NCBI RefSeq assembly: GCF_964204645.1
Contig: NC_134029.1
Span: forward strand, 60,001-124,000
Length of the DNA stretch: 64,000 nt
Direction of reading: 5' to 3'
Source of the DNA: Tubulanus polymorphus
Taxonomy: Eukaryota > Nemertea > Palaeonemertea > Tubulaniformes > Tubulanidae
This document shows, in pieces, positions 1 to 12,221 of the stretch. The notes beneath the pieces are model-generated. The model searched no databases. It saw nothing but the letters and a program-made list of their open reading frames with translations, and had not been told where the DNA came from. A program made the translations under genes and the position numbers. How positions within the stretch are numbered: the first letter of the stretch is position 1; each line of letters opens with the position of its first letter.

Positions 1-235
1 CCCCTCCCGATCACATCCCTGCCTCCCACTCCCTCTCCTCCCGATCACTTCCCTGCCTCCCACTCCTCCTCTGGATCACTTCCCTGCCTCCCACTCCCTC
101 CCCTCCCTACCGCTCCCCCTGTCTAGCACTCCCCTGCCTCCCACTCCCGATCATTTCCCTGCCTCCCACTCCCTCCTCTTGCCTACCACTCCCTCCCCTC
201 CCACTCCCTTTCATGCTCCCCACTCATTCTCACTG
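1..235. repeat. C-rich tandem repeat in eIF5B intron
   Basis: Imperfect copies of a unit like CCTGCCTCCCACTCCC with interspersed GATCACTTCC. It lies directly upstream of the first eIF5B exon in the window, so it is intronic. No coding content is seen. Confidence 0.85.
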
Positions 236-257
236 TTATTTGATTACATGTTTTTAG

Positions 258-2256
258 AATCAGTACATGAAGTATAAAGTGGTTCCTGCAGCTCAAGGAG
301 TAAAAATCATCGCTAAAGATTTAGATAAAAGTCTCGCAGGGTTACCGCTTTACGTCGCTCATCATCAGGATGAGATCGAACTTCTCAAGGTCAGTGGATC
401 CACTCTCTCTGTTGGTCACTATCGGTTACGGCAGTATTTAACTGTGTTTGATTGTTTATATTACAGGATGATGTTTCCGTCCAACTGAAGAATGTATTAA
501 ATGCTATCAAACTAAGAGAACGAGGTGTTTACGTTCAAGCTTCAACTTTAGGTTCAATGGAAGCTTTACTAGAATTCCTTCGTACGTCCAAAATTCCTGT
601 AAGTTTATTACACAAACCTTTCTCATCCACCTGGATCCACTTCCACAGTTGTGTGAGTTAGAGTTAACTCTGAACTCTGGATCCAGTTCGACAGTTGTGT
701 GAGTTAGAGTTAACTGTGAACTCAAGATACAGTTCCACAGTTGTGAGATAGAGTTAACTCTGAACTCTGGATCCAGTTCCACAGTACCGAGTTACAACTG
801 TGGAACTGGATCCAGAGTTACAGAGTCCTTATTGTTTTCTGGTACATCATAGCGATTAACTTTAACATTGAAGCTATCTTTGTAACATTGAAGCTATAAC
901 TTTAACATTGAAACTATCTTTGTAACATTGAAGCTATAACTTTAACATTGAAGCTATCTTTGTAACATTGAAGCTATAACTTTAACATTGAAGCTATCTT
1001 TGTAACATTGAAGCTATAACTTTAACATTGAAACTATCTTTGTAACATTGAAGCTATAACTTTAACATTGAAACTATCTTTGTAACATTGAAGCTATAAC
1101 TTTAACATTGAAGCTATCTTTGTAACATTGAAGCTATAACTTTAACATTGAAGCTATCTTTGTAACATTGAAGCTATAACTTTAACATTGAAGCTATCTT
1201 TGTAACATTGAAGCTATAACTTTAACATTGAAGCTATCTTTGTAACATTGAAGCTATAACTTTAACATTGAAGCTATCTTTGTAACATTGAAGCTATGTT
1301 TGTAACATTGAAGCTATGTTTGTAACATTGAAGCTATAACTTTAACATTGAAGCTATGTTTGTTTTACAGTATGCAGGTATAAGTATTGGTCCAGTACAT
1401 AAAAAAGATGTAATGAAAGCTTCAATAATGTTAGAACACGATGAACAGTGAGTGTTAGCATTTCTTCACAAACGATGTCAACCTACGTTCAATCCCCCAA
1501 TGATGTCATCGATTGTCATTGTAGGTATGCGGTGATATTAGCGTTTGATGTGAAAGTAGAGAGAGACGCTCAGGATTTAGCGGATAGCGTCGGAGTTACG
1601 ATCTTCACCGCCGAAATCATTTATCATTTATTCGATAAATTTATAAAATATAAAGACGACTATAAACAGAAGAAGAAAGAACAATTCGCCCACATGGCCG
1701 TGTTTCCTGCTAAAATTCGTGTTCTTCCACAATTTATATTTAACAGCCGAGATCCGATAGTTGTAGGTGTTTGTATCGAGGATGGAACTATTAAAATAGG
1801 AACTCCTTTGTGCGTTCCTTCTAAAGAGGTCAGTTAATAACCCGGTTCAGTAAACACCGTCAATCTGATTTATATTCTCATAAACTGTAATGTAATATTG
1901 TATTTTTAGTTCGTTGAAATCGGGCGAATATCCAGTATAGAATTGAATCATAAACCGCAAGATTCCGCTAAAAAAGGGCAGGAAGTTTGTATCAAAATAG
2001 AACCAGTACCGGGTGAAGCTCCTAAAATGTATGGCAGACATTTTGATAATACGGATATGATAATGAGTATGGTATGTATTGATTAATACGGTGTATTGTG
2101 TATGAATACGAGGAATACAGGTTTAATATATCGATATATCATTTTCAGATATCTCGTGAATCGATAGATGCTTTAAAGGATTATTTCCGAGATGAAATGT
2201 CTAAAACTGACTGGCAACTGATCATGGAGCTGAAGAAAATATTCCAAATCATGTAG
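258..2256 (+). CDS. EIF5B: Translation initiation factor eIF5B, C-terminal exons (5' partial)
   Basis: Six exons encode the last 304 residues of the GTPase that joins the 60S subunit to the 48S complex: 258-389, 467-598, 1371-1447, 1525-1828, 1910-2071 and 2149-2256. All introns are GT-AG and all phases match. The protein runs through the end of domain II, domain III and domain IV. Recognisable stretches are AKDLDKSLAGLPLYVA, GVYVQASTLGSMEALLEFL, GPVHKKDVMKASIMLEHD, AEIIYHLFDKF, FNSRDPIVVGV, KKGQEVCIKIEP and the C-terminal DWQLIMELKKIFQIM. That last stretch is the domain IV helix that contacts eIF1A in known homologues. The GTPase domain and the charged N-terminal region lie upstream of the window. 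Introns 2 and 3 are short and intron 2 carries two minisatellites. Similarity to animal eIF5B is strong throughout, so the identification is secure. Confidence 0.97.
600..800. repeat. About 44-60 bp minisatellite with GGATCCAGTTCCACAG core
   Basis: Three to four imperfect copies combining GGATCCAGTTCCACAG with TGTGAGTTAGAGTTAACTCT, ending in a partly inverted copy. It sits in eIF5B intron 2. The same core recurs at 46612-46900 (reverse sense), 55805-56125 and 57535-57810. Confidence 0.85.
862..1360. repeat. 40-bp minisatellite made of two 20-bp halves
   Basis: About 12 copies alternate the half-units AACATTGAAGCTATAACTTT and AACATTGAAGCTATCTTTGT. The array ends immediately before the polypyrimidine tract and acceptor of eIF5B exon 3, with degenerate TATGTTTGT variants at its 3' end. 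Confidence 0.95.
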
Positions 2257-2693
2257 CAACTTCTCAGCATCGGCGAACTGTGGTTTATTTACTGAGAAAA
2301 TCAGCATGTACACCAACCATATCACTATGGTAACGGTTAATCGGATAGTTAAAGGATGTTGCTACGGTGATGGTAATTAACAACAGATGTTGCTATGGAA
2401 ACACGTGTAGTTTGTGCTTGAACTGTGATAAATGATTGAGTTAAACATGATATTCATGTGAAACATTGCGCACTTTAGAATTGAATTAGATACAGTTTGC
2501 ATATTCATGTTTAAAGGAAAGTTTTAAATGAGAACGAAATGAAATTGACAGAAATAAATATAAAACGTGCTGAAATTATGAGAAAAACAATATTGATGTT
2601 TATTTGTTATCTGTGATATACGATGTCTACTGTTAGTGCTTCTTTTTGTAAAAGATTCGTTATAGGCCAAGCGGTTTTATAGAATCGAATAAA
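2257..2693 (+). promoter_or_regulatory. EIF5B: eIF5B 3' UTR with polyadenylation signals
   Basis: This follows the TAG stop. AATAAA hexamers are at about 2553 and 2688; the second is the more likely cleavage signal because it closes the AT-rich untranslated stretch. A modest tandem motif (GATGTTGCTA..GGTAA) lies near 2330-2400. Confidence 0.6.
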
Positions 2694-4272
2694 ATTAAAT
2701 TTGCTTTAAATTCCTCCTGTGGCACGTGAGTCTGCTGTTATTACCTCCGGAGCTGGCCGCCCGGAGCTAATAGATTCGCTGAGCAAAGAGTTCTACTAAA
2801 AATGGCTTGAAAATCATTTACAAAATCAGATTCCCCTTAAATAAAGGTTTGACGTTGATGAAAATATTTATTCAAAACAAACAGGTTTTAGTTGATGTAT
2901 GAAATTTGACTTATTCGTCATTCCTCACATGCCACAGTTGAACTGTATAAATAGAATACAAACTCCGTCTTCTCCACAAGTTACATAGAAATAGGTCGAT
3001 AGGCAAATTTACTCTTTTAAATGTGATTCGATTCTAGAAATATTGCCAGTTGAGTAGTTCCGGTGCTGTAATTAAGAGTTTGAGAATTTTCTCGATATCC
3101 GGCTCGCAAATCGGTAAATAGTTCGTCATCTACCCCCAGTCAAAAGTGTCTGGCATGCGAGTAATAAGATAGTTCACGTTTTTCACGCTATCGTTATACA
3201 TAGGGGCAGCACTAGACGGTCGAGACTGAGGCGGGCTAATATAGTTTCAATCGTCATTCAATTCAACGCCAATACTTATAAGTCATTTTCTTATACTTCA
3301 AAGTCACTTTTCAATAGAAATTATTCCAATTCATTTTATCCGATTTTAATTTTTGGTTAGAACGAAGGTACTATCAAAAATCTAACTGAAATTGGTTAAA
3401 TAAAAAGATGAATTAAAAAACTAATTACCGCTATCCATAGCAATAATATAATAAACCTTGCTCGGCCAAATTGATGATTTATATCGAATTGTTCCTTCTC
3501 TGTTTTAAAGAAATGTGTTCCAAAGTCGGATTTTATAAGATTAGTAGAAGTCACTCACCAAAAGTTTATCCGTTCCTGTCTGATTTCTTCCCTATTCCGC
3601 CGATTCCTCTGGCTTGAAATCAACAGTCGTGATTTTATGTGTGGTTAGTGTATCAGAATAGAAAGATAAACCAGAATTATTTCAGCGCTTTTTAATTGTT
3701 TTTTGCAGATGTTGATTTAATTTTTTCGTTTAAAGAAATTCATTCTCAAGTCGTAGTTTTCGGAAAATGGCTGGAAATCCGACTAATTCAAACGAATTTT
3801 TCTTGGTCCCAAAAGATCCGACTTGCGCAAGGTTTACGTGGACTTTCTGTTGCTTCGTGTTACAATAAATTAATATGCGTCCTGATTTAGAACGTGATTA
3901 TTGAATAAATGTTGAATGTGATATCGCTATAACTCCTGTAGAAGTTGAAGATGTTGCTTTATTTGAATGATAATGAATGTTCAGCAGTTTTCGTTTGCAA
4001 ATAACGGTAACGTTGTTCCAAATATGGTATGCGTGCGTCACTTTGACGTCATCGCATCCTCGATGAGTTTATAGAACAGGTGTTGTTCCTGTTTAAGTGC
4101 CATTAGGGTATTCGAATGAACTCAACACGTGTTGCATCCTAAACACACACATCTATAAAACTTGCTCAAATCCATTTATTTTACATAAATATACAATTTC
4201 TTCAACAAACAAAATAAATTTTTAACAACATTTATTTGATACAGTTGTCATTTTATGTAAAGCCAAAAATAT
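2694..4272. other. Intergenic, no gene recognised
   Basis: AT-rich sequence between the 3' ends of two convergent genes. Short open frames here (for example 3696-3890) have no recognisable similarity and no splice context. A GGCAGCACT..ACGGT motif near 3204 resembles one near 60838, perhaps a fragment of a dispersed repeat. Otherwise nothing is seen. Confidence 0.5.
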
Positions 4273-6359
4273 TCAAGTTTTAGAAGATTTTGTAGTTTTT
4301 GTGGCACTCGAAGATGGATGGTTAGTAGTTGATTGGTCAGATTTTGAACCAGTCGTCCCTGATTGGTGAGCCTTTGAATCAGGCATCGCTGATTGGTTTA
4401 ACTTCGAACCAGGCGTCGCTGATTGGTGAGCCTTTGAACCAGGCATCGCTGATTGGTGAGCCTTTGAACCAGGCATCGCTGATTGGTTTAACTTCGAACC
4501 AGGTGTCGCTGATTGGTGAGCCTTTGAACCAGGCGTCGCTGATTGGTTTAACTTCGCACCAGGCGTCGCTGATTGGTGAGCCTTTGAACCAGGCGTCGCT
4601 GATTGGTTGGACTTTGAACCAGGTGTCGCTGATTGGTCATCTTTTGAACCAGGCGTCGCTGATTGGTTAGATTTTGAACCCGGCATCGCTGATTGGTTAG
4701 ATTTTGAACCCGGCATCGCTGGTTTGGTGGACTTGTTTTGGTGAGTTGAACCACTCAATGTTGGTTTTTTTGAGTGGTTTTCGCTTCCTGATTTGGTGAG
4801 TGCTTTACCAATGGCAGATACTAAACTAGGTATTGGTTGGTCAGCGGGTTTCTGTGATTGTTTGCCAGATGCTGATGATGCAGGAATGAATGATTTGAGG
4901 AGTGGAGGTAAAGGTGGTGGAGGATGACCGTGTGAGGTCGACCACTGTTCTCTGTATCCTGGTTTAGCTCGATGTTCTCTTTTCCTTTTCTCCATTCGTT
5001 TGTGATGTAACCACCACCAAAAACTATGCTCTGTAAATACATCAAAATGGAACGGGTCACAATATAATGAGTGATCGAGAGATCACGATTAGGACTGGAA
5101 ATTTCTTTGGCAGAACCACCATCTGGGCTTTGCCATGATGGCAATCTTAAAGTTGCCTTTGACATGTTGGCAATCTTGGCATCGTCTTTGTCACGACGGT
5201 TTTCGTGGCACTGCATGAGAAGCACTTCTACCTAGCACTTATTTGACATATGAGATCTACTATTTAATGCACACGGTACTAGTGGTACTATCAGGACCAT
5301 TAATATTTGCATTAACAATCCTCATTCTTAGCCATATCACTGGTTTGACCACAATCTAGGCGGCTATTGCTATTGTCATTACAACTGTCTTGGCATTCCA
5401 ACAAGCTCGGTATCGTCTCACTATTTCCTGGCATCAAGCATTATCTCGCCACTGCTACTGGCACTGGTTTGACATGTACCACAATATACGCATTGTCAGA
5501 AGCAGTATCACTATGTTTTGTCCTGGAATTAGCTTTCCAGTATTACTACTATATCATTGCGTTACGCGTACTCACTATTCTTGGCATCTCGGTATTAAGG
5601 ACGGTTGTCGTAACGACCATTCCATTGAGCCATCATCATTATTATTATCATTATTATAAGCATTATGAAATAGAATGAAAATAACACTTACTAAAATCTT
5701 GATGATCGTGATGCTTAAGCCATGTTTCATATCGTTTATCAATTTGTTTCCCGTTAGGATAAACGATTCTTTTATCGGTATCCAATTTTATAGAAATGTC
5801 CACATCCGCGGAGTACTCGTACAGTGCCCCACCTTTACCCCTGGTTTCCCAGGTAATAGTCGTCTCATAGTTGAAAGGGTCGTCCTTCTGTTTCTGCACA
5901 GTTTTAATGTCATACGTGATCACAGGAAGGAGAACTATTAATTAGAAATACACAAAACTTCAGGAGAATCAGTCACAGACACAGTGTGTCGGGTTCGTGT
6001 ACATCGACGACATTTCCATTAGTTCTAAAATTAACCAGTTCAAATTCCTGATATTTATGAGAATCTAAGAACAACAGCTGATGAGGTGATAAAAACTAAG
6101 CATGGCTTATTTTTTAATTACGGCATACATTTTTAAATGATTTTAAAATTGATAGGAATTTATAACGGGTCGCTAGCATCTACAGATGCTACCCGTTCAC
6201 TTCTATAGCGGTATAGTATGGACGACACTTACCTGCGGTTAAAACATAAGCGTAAATCAATAAATTCCAATTCTGTTTTTGCATCTGATAAAATGTACAC
6301 AGATAATCATAAAACTGTAAAACGTCCCGTGAAGTTTTGTACAAACCATAGTATTCCAA
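4273..6359 (-). CDS. Unrecognised single-pass membrane protein with C-terminal coding repeat (5' partial)
   Basis: Three exons join in phase: 6233-6359, 5692-5934 and 4273-5030 (375 codons with stop). Exon 1 encodes a polar stretch (LEYYGLYKTSRDVLQFYDYL) and starts a hydrophobic segment that continues across the splice (NLLIYAYVLTAVLLPVITYD). This is probably one membrane helix. Next come about 75 polar residues with PFNYETTITWETRGKGGALY and RIVYPNGKQIDKRYETWLKH, predicted ordered. The third exon begins HSFWWWLHHKRMEKRKREHR, then a proline run, then about 13 decapeptides of the form (N/H)QSATPGSK(A/L). The tail is low complexity and ends SSSATKTTKSSKT. I do not recognise the family. The acceptor at 6360/6361 implies at least one more 5' exon, probably within 6362-7199, but I could not find it. 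Confidence 0.6.
4345..4725 (-). repeat. 30-bp coding minisatellite (decapeptide repeat)
   Basis: About 13 tandem 30-bp units, mostly alternating NQSATPGSKL and HQSATPGSKA to give a 60-bp higher-order unit. The length is a multiple of three, so the frame stays open. Synonymous and conservative substitutions (S/A/T at the fourth position) vary between copies. Confidence 0.9.
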
Positions 6360-7199
6360 CTATAGCTGACTTTGTTGAACTACTAATGAAAGCAGTTCTT
6401 CCTTCCACCAGTGTACGTTATAAAGTACAAGTTTGTATATATATAGGATTGTCAGGGAAGAAAGAATGATCCATCATTTATATCAGTTCATTTATGCCGA
6501 AGCCGGTTATAGACATTACTGCCACTTGTGGTTGTATAGGAATACATTACCAATACTTCCAGCTGGCGCAATGTTTAGAAATATGATAAACCCACACAAT
6601 TTTAAACTGATAATCATATCGCGAATGATCGGCAATAATCATTTGTGCTATTGAAATGCGAATCATTAAAATCGATCTGTGTCATATCTTGAATTTCTAA
6701 AACTGATATCTAAATTACAAAGGAGGAGGGAGCTTTGAGTATGAGTTATATTTGTACTGACGTCAAGGTGTTATACAATATAAGTGTAAATGAGTTGTGC
6801 AAAAATGGTCCTTCAAGTTACTGTAAAAAAAGCTTTTGACTTTTTTCTTCAGTTCGTAAGGATAAGGGTTCGAACCAAGTCGTGAAGACGCCTTTTCACC
6901 CAGCCATCGAGCTCATCGATTTAAGACATTGGACGAGCTCATCGACTTAAGACATTGGACAAGGTCATCGACTTAAGTCATTGGACAAGGTCATCGAAGG
7001 TGAACAGCATGACGTGTATGGTGCTATCTGACTTGAGCGTTTGTTTAAAACCTCCCCACGAGTTGAAAAATTAGAAACAAAGATCGTTGTATTTGCAAGA
7101 TTGAAATAATTTTTCTTATAAACAGTAAAATAGAATAAGAATGCAAATAAAACTAAACTTCATGCAATGATTTCGAAGTTGACTTTGACAACGAGTTAG
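6360..7199. other. Intergenic or 5' part of the membrane-protein gene
   Basis: It probably contains the missing first exon or exons of the minus-strand gene ending at 4273. No exon could be fixed. A 25-30 bp direct repeat (CATCGACTTAAGACATTGGA, four copies) lies at about 6905-7000. The 3' UTR of the DEG/ENaC gene must also lie here. Confidence 0.4.
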
Positions 7200-10100
7200 T
7201 TATGTAATGGTCGGTGATGTAGTTGATCTTTGGTTGATTTTAGAAGTGAAAAGAACGACTATGACATCATAGATGAGTTCCAGAAACTCAAATATAGCGA
7301 TAAGTGACATTCCTAACCACAATCCTAGAGCACCACCAACATCAGACATCATTGCATCAAACTGGAAATATATCATAACATACACAATTAGAATCGCCGC
7401 CTTTTCTACGTGGAAAATGGATGGAAGATATCAATATGAAGCTGCAGGTCCCGCATCCCTTCATCGTGTCCCAAACATCTTATCAGCAAGCTTTCAAAAA
7501 CTGATCTTCCAATCCGGAACGCTTGAAGTGGTGCAGTTTTCAGACCTGGGTGGATAGAATACTTACTGTATATTGATAATACTCTTCAATTAACTGGTAA
7601 TTGATATCCTCAAAATAGAAATCCACCTTGACGTAATTCCTGCGACTGTCTTCCAGATCTGTGGCATTGCTGAAAATATTGAGTACGCAACGTGTATTCA
7701 GTAGTCATACAGTTATAAACAGTTAACAAATACTACTTACTAATCGTCTAATTCCATCATCTCCTAAAAATAAAACACATTTGACATTCATTTAGAAACA
7801 TCAGGAATATGAATTAATTCTTGCTGTTATTGGAGTTGATCAAGTAAGTACCTGTTCAGTAACTGTGTTTGGCCACTCCGCTGATGTCACTGTTAAACCA
7901 TATGATGTTTGCCTGGAAAGAAAGGGGAAACCTTGCTATACATATCTAGTTATTTGAGTTGAGGAAGTGATTGAAGAATGAGTCCAGATTAAATGTAGAA
8001 GTGGACTTATATCTATTTGTAAATCGTAAGATTGGCAATAGAGATAGAAAACCGAGTCACTGAACAAGGTGCTGTTGAATGTGAGGTTTCGACACTCACA
8101 CGCATTCTAACTTGCAATAGTTGCATGGTTTATCTGTTCCGCTGTTCACTGCATTCACCACGTCCTCCCTGCATTGATCTGCAAAATTAAGTGTACCTTG
8201 AATTTACTTTGTTTTTTTTCATTGTAGGCCTATCCGATTCTTTTCGGGTCGCAGTATTTAGACCCCCAACGAATAAATGAGACCCCCAACCAGTATGGGA
8301 GCATGGGAATCCCAACTTACCCGTAGAATCTGTCATCAGACATCCGGGAATTTCCTGTTTATTGATGACGTCAGCAAAGATGCCCAATGAACTATTGAAC
8401 ACATAATACACATAGAAACAGCGGCAAGTTTTAACGATCTGTATTTGTACACACGTCTCCATGCAACCCTGTAACAACAATCAAAACGGTTTATGGGAAG
8501 GGGGGCTCACGTGACCCTGTAACAATCGACACGGTTTATGGTAACTATTTGGTAACAAGGATTAAATACCTTGTACGAATAACTGGCTCCGTACAGTTCA
8601 CTATATGCTGAATACAGTCGAGCATTTTGTTCCATATCTAGGTCACAATTCTCTGTTGATTTTCCGTCTATTCTTTTAATCACCTCCTGCGCATTAATCA
8701 TGTATTTTAATGAAATCATTGATTGTTAAATGGACGACGTAATGTGTATTCTAAGACGACTTATAGAAGTTACCTTTCTCATAGATATTTGTGTATGGTA
8801 TCCGGGTGACAGGTAAAGTCCATTCCACTGCGGAGTGGGCATCTCTCCTCGTTTACTGATATGAGCTCTTATTCCTGCACTTGATGATAATCCTGAATAA
8901 TATTCATTTTGTTCTATGTTTAGCGTTAACGTCAGACCTATAAATAGAAACTATACGTCATAACTAATCGATATTCAAATTAATCTGAATAAATTTGCAT
9001 ACGTTCCATCGTTCGTAGGTTAATTAGATCTGTGATTGGTCCATCCTTGCGGAATGTATACTATGGACCAATAGAAACCGAGATGACACGAAATGTGACA
9101 AACTGACAGGTGTTTTTGAGACTTACCCTGGATTGGTCTCCACACTTTCATCGCTTTATGTTCGGAGCCAATTAAACCAGAATTAAACGTGAAACAATTC
9201 CCAAATTCAGAGCTCAAAATATGACTGAAATAACTGGAAAAAATACGTAGCATACATTTATTTATAGGCACAGTGATGAGAGCCCTTAACCACGCAGGAA
9301 ACAATATTGCGCTGTTTAAGTACCGTGAAATATAGAAAATCGAAGCTAATTACGAGAGGACCTCTCTTACATTTAGCAGGTAGAGGGAGTGGGGAGAAGG
9401 GAGTGAAGAGGAGTGGGTATTAAAGAGTGGTAAATGGGTGGAACAATTTTTCATGTAATATCAATAACTCGGTACTTCATAAAAAATGGCGTCTTATGAA
9501 AATTGAAACCAATTGATTCTAAACAGGAATAAATTCTACCTTTTATTCAAACAATCAATTCTATAAGCAAATATACAATCGCTAATCATATCCTCGAACG
9601 TGTGACCGGCTTGAGCTTTTTCATCGGCTGCAATAGTCGACCAAACTCGTCTCAATTTGTCCGCATTTACAAGTTCAATTTGTTGCCGATTTTGCTACAA
9701 AAACGAATAAGAGTGTTTACAATATCTATGTAAATCACGAGGATGATCTGAAATTCATTCTAAAATGTTTTCTGACCATATCATTTTTCCATTCTCGTTG
9801 CTCATCCGATTTCCCATTCCCATTGTTCTTCTTATTAGGAGTTGATCCGAATTTATTTTTAAATTCAGTAAAATTTCCATTCAGATTTTTCAACTGAGAA
9901 ATTCTATTAGAAAATGAAAGAAAAAACAATAAATCAGATGGAAAGATGATATAGATGATACATGAGACAATTCTTTACCAAAAATCGGTAATTATGGGGC
10001 AAAAAACTTAATGCTCACGACCCTAATCCTGATCCTAAATGACCTGTGCGCCTAACCCTAACCCTAGCAGGACTCGAACCTGCAATCCCCAGAATGCCAG

Positions 10101-10753
10101 CCGACGACGCTAACCACTAGACCATTGACCAGTAGTGCTTGGTTGGTATGTGTGTCTGGTCAGTCTGGTGACCAGTCAGGTGTGGCGACCAGTCAGGTGC
10201 GGTGACCAGTCAGGTGCGATGACCAGTCAGTTGCGGTGACGAGTCACGTGTGGTGGTCCATCATGCTGCAGTGGCCAGCCAGGTGTGGAGACTGGTGACG
10301 AGTCAGATGTGGCGACTGCTGGTCGTTGGCTGATGAAAATAAGACTGATTTTCTGATTTTTACTCACCGAATTCGATTGACGTTACAAACAGTTATTGCT
10401 GGGAAATCCATCACCATTTCATCAACAATTTCTAATTTAGTTAGAACTGGATTATTATTGTACGTTTTAATAACTTTATAGCACTGTCGAAAACACGCAC
10501 CTGCAAACATGAATATTCATTGATATCTCTCTCAAGCATCCAGCCAATCAGGGACATCCTGTTTTTACTTACCAGCAGATGCAATAGTTAGCAATGTCCA
10601 TAAAATCGTCCTTACTGGAGATATCGATTTTTCCGCTTTCCCGATACCATGACAATTCGTACATTGCGCCCAATTTCGGGCAACTGATTTTACAGTTGCC
10701 CTTTCTATATTCTGAGATTGTTTGTCCTGTTCTGCAGTATTATTATCTTTCAT
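7200..10753 (-). CDS. DEG/ENaC family (ASIC-like) sodium channel subunit
   Basis: Thirteen exons give a complete 516-residue protein, the usual family length: 10573-10753, 10368-10500, 9777-9903, 9540-9694, 9127-9224, 8774-8937, 8570-8686, 8321-8468, 8100-8178, 7852-7912, 7741-7763, 7567-7669 and 7200-7361. All phases close. The N-terminus has the His-Gly gating motif (NCHGIGKAEKS) before TM1. After TM1 comes the family block FPAITVCNVNRIR. The extracellular domain has FGNCFTFNSG and the Cys-rich region GCMETC...KTCRCF, DQCREDVV and CNYCKLEC. TM2 starts at MMSDVGGALGLWLGMS, containing the G-x-S selectivity filter (GMS), then IAIFEFLELI. Homotrimeric or heterotrimeric plasma-membrane channels of this family pass Na+ when gated by peptide, proton or force. 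Which ligand applies here cannot be told. The donor of the third exon (ATG/GTCAGA) is the weakest junction. Exon 11 is only 23 nt. The start Met fits a short cytoplasmic N-tail. Confidence 0.93.
10051..10328 (-). mobile_element. tRNA-derived SINE-like element, copy 1
   Basis: Read on the minus strand, this has a tRNA-like head with an A box (TGGTCTAGTGGTTAGCGTCG) and B box (GGTTCGAGTCC), followed by a telomere-like AACCCT tail in the plus view. The 5' side carries several copies of a TGACCAGTCAGGTG minisatellite. It sits in an intron of the DEG/ENaC gene, in the same orientation as the gene. Three related copies lie at 23243, 37431 and 61591. Confidence 0.75.
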
Positions 10754-11411
10754 AGTTTTATTATTTCTCTAAAAAGACACAAACGCAATTAAATCCGTTC
10801 CCGTAGCACGAAACCTGTGAAATGAATCATAGAAATGAATTTGATATTTAAAACACATTAGTCGCGACCTGTGCTTCATTAAGTGTTAAGTGCTTGTTCA
10901 ATATAATTCCATTTCTAAAATCAACTCAGATTTTAACACGTATCGGTTTTTAGATACAGGTTTTCTCATTGTCTGGTGTCAAATTTCCAACTTAGATATT
11001 TTTAATTCAAACATTTCCAGTTATTGTATGATGAATTAAGTGTTTAATGGAACGGGAAATGTCGGCAGTTATAGAAGAGTGCTCAGTTCCCGGGGGTGTG
11101 CACACAGTAACGGGGCGCACACCGGGGGCGCACACCGGGGCACACACCGGGGGCACTCCGTATACTAACAATACAATAACCAGAAATCAAACAACACAAA
11201 TTGATGGCGAACTTATTAAAATCTCTCTCGATGCTGGTCGGTGATCGAGCTGTGTTTGATTGTATTTACTTTACTCTTGACTCTGTTGGATGAAACATTA
11301 ATAGAATTCTATTATTTACTGGCGATCTGAGACACACACACAGAACAGAGACAAACGGCGCGGTCGCTGCAGGTCACTTCACTTCACTCTTAATTAGAAT
11401 TCAAAAACAAA
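10754..11411. promoter_or_regulatory. Probable bidirectional promoter region
   Basis: This 658-bp gap separates two divergent start codons (DEG/ENaC on minus, four-helix protein on plus), so it should hold both promoters. A short G-rich repeat (GGGGGCGCACACC) is at 11095-11155. No clear TATA box is seen. Confidence 0.45.
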
Positions 11412-12085
11412 ATGTCAAATCCCATCTGCACAGAAGAGGATACTGTAAGTACTGGCTAGTGGTTCAACTTTCACCTTCAAAGCGTCATTCGTCACCCGTG
11501 ACGTCATCAGTTAGGGTAAAAAATCAATCGATTAAAAGAAGCTCTTTATTTCAGAACTTCCGGTCAACCGATCGTATTCTACGCCCGGAAACACGTGACT
11601 CCGGCGAGCGACACTTACAGATATGCGGATTGATACAATTAATCTTGGGAACTATTTTATTCGCGTGTGGTTGTGTTATTTTCGCTATTAATTCAGATGG
11701 AGATGTTATTTTCGAGGAATATAATTTTCACGAATTTTGGGGCGCACCATTATTCATCATGGGTGGCGTCGCTTGCGTCAGCGCCAAATCGGGTACGGCC
11801 GGGGTTCGAATCCGAGTTTGTATATCGATGGTATTATCGATACTGGCGTCCTCTACCGGTGTAGCGTCGTTTATTTATGGAGTAGTAGCTGTGACGGTAT
11901 CGGACGGGAAACTAATCCACCAGTCTAATCCTGGTAATCTGCTATTGTGGAAGATTATCTACAGTTGTTTAATCTTGAGCTGTTGTTTATTGCTGATATC
12001 GGTTGTGACTGGTATTGTAGCTTTTATAACCGGTTTCATCTGGATGTCAACTGACCATCCGGTTAAACGTAAAAACCGTATCTAA
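11412..12085 (+). CDS. Four-transmembrane MS4A/CD20-like membrane protein
   Basis: Two exons, 11412-11444 (MSNPICTEEDT) and 11555-12085, join in phase 0 to give 187 residues. The short first exon ends at a perfect GTAAGT, and the second begins after TTTATTTCAG. After about 40 cytoplasmic residues there are four hydrophobic segments: ICGLIQLILGTILFACG, WGAPLFIMGGVACVSA, VCISMVLSILASSTGVASFI and IIYSCLILSCCLLLISVV. Both ends are predicted cytoplasmic, with a basic tail HPVKRKNRI. The pattern (G-x-IQ in TM1, FWG-P-x-x-GG before TM2) resembles MS4A and related tetraspan families, but similarity is weak and I assign only topology with confidence. An upstream open frame at 11047-11244 is not needed for this gene. 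Confidence 0.7.
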
Positions 12086-12221
12086 AACTGGTCAACCTGA
12101 TCAATGTATCCAAACAAACTGGTCAACCTGGTTTAACCTGTTAAACTGGTCTAACCAATCTGCTTTAAGTCTTCAATCTAGTGAAACTGGTGAAATTGAG
12201 ACGTGTAAACCCAATTTGAAG

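Noticed and set aside
9735-9776. Extending DEG/ENaC exon 3 to a GTGATT donor at 9738
   Set aside because: That phase runs into a stop in the next exon. The donor after ATG at 9777 keeps the whole channel open.
11047-11244. 65-codon plus-strand open frame upstream of the four-helix gene
   Set aside because: It covers a G-rich short tandem repeat, has no family similarity and lies in the shared promoter region.
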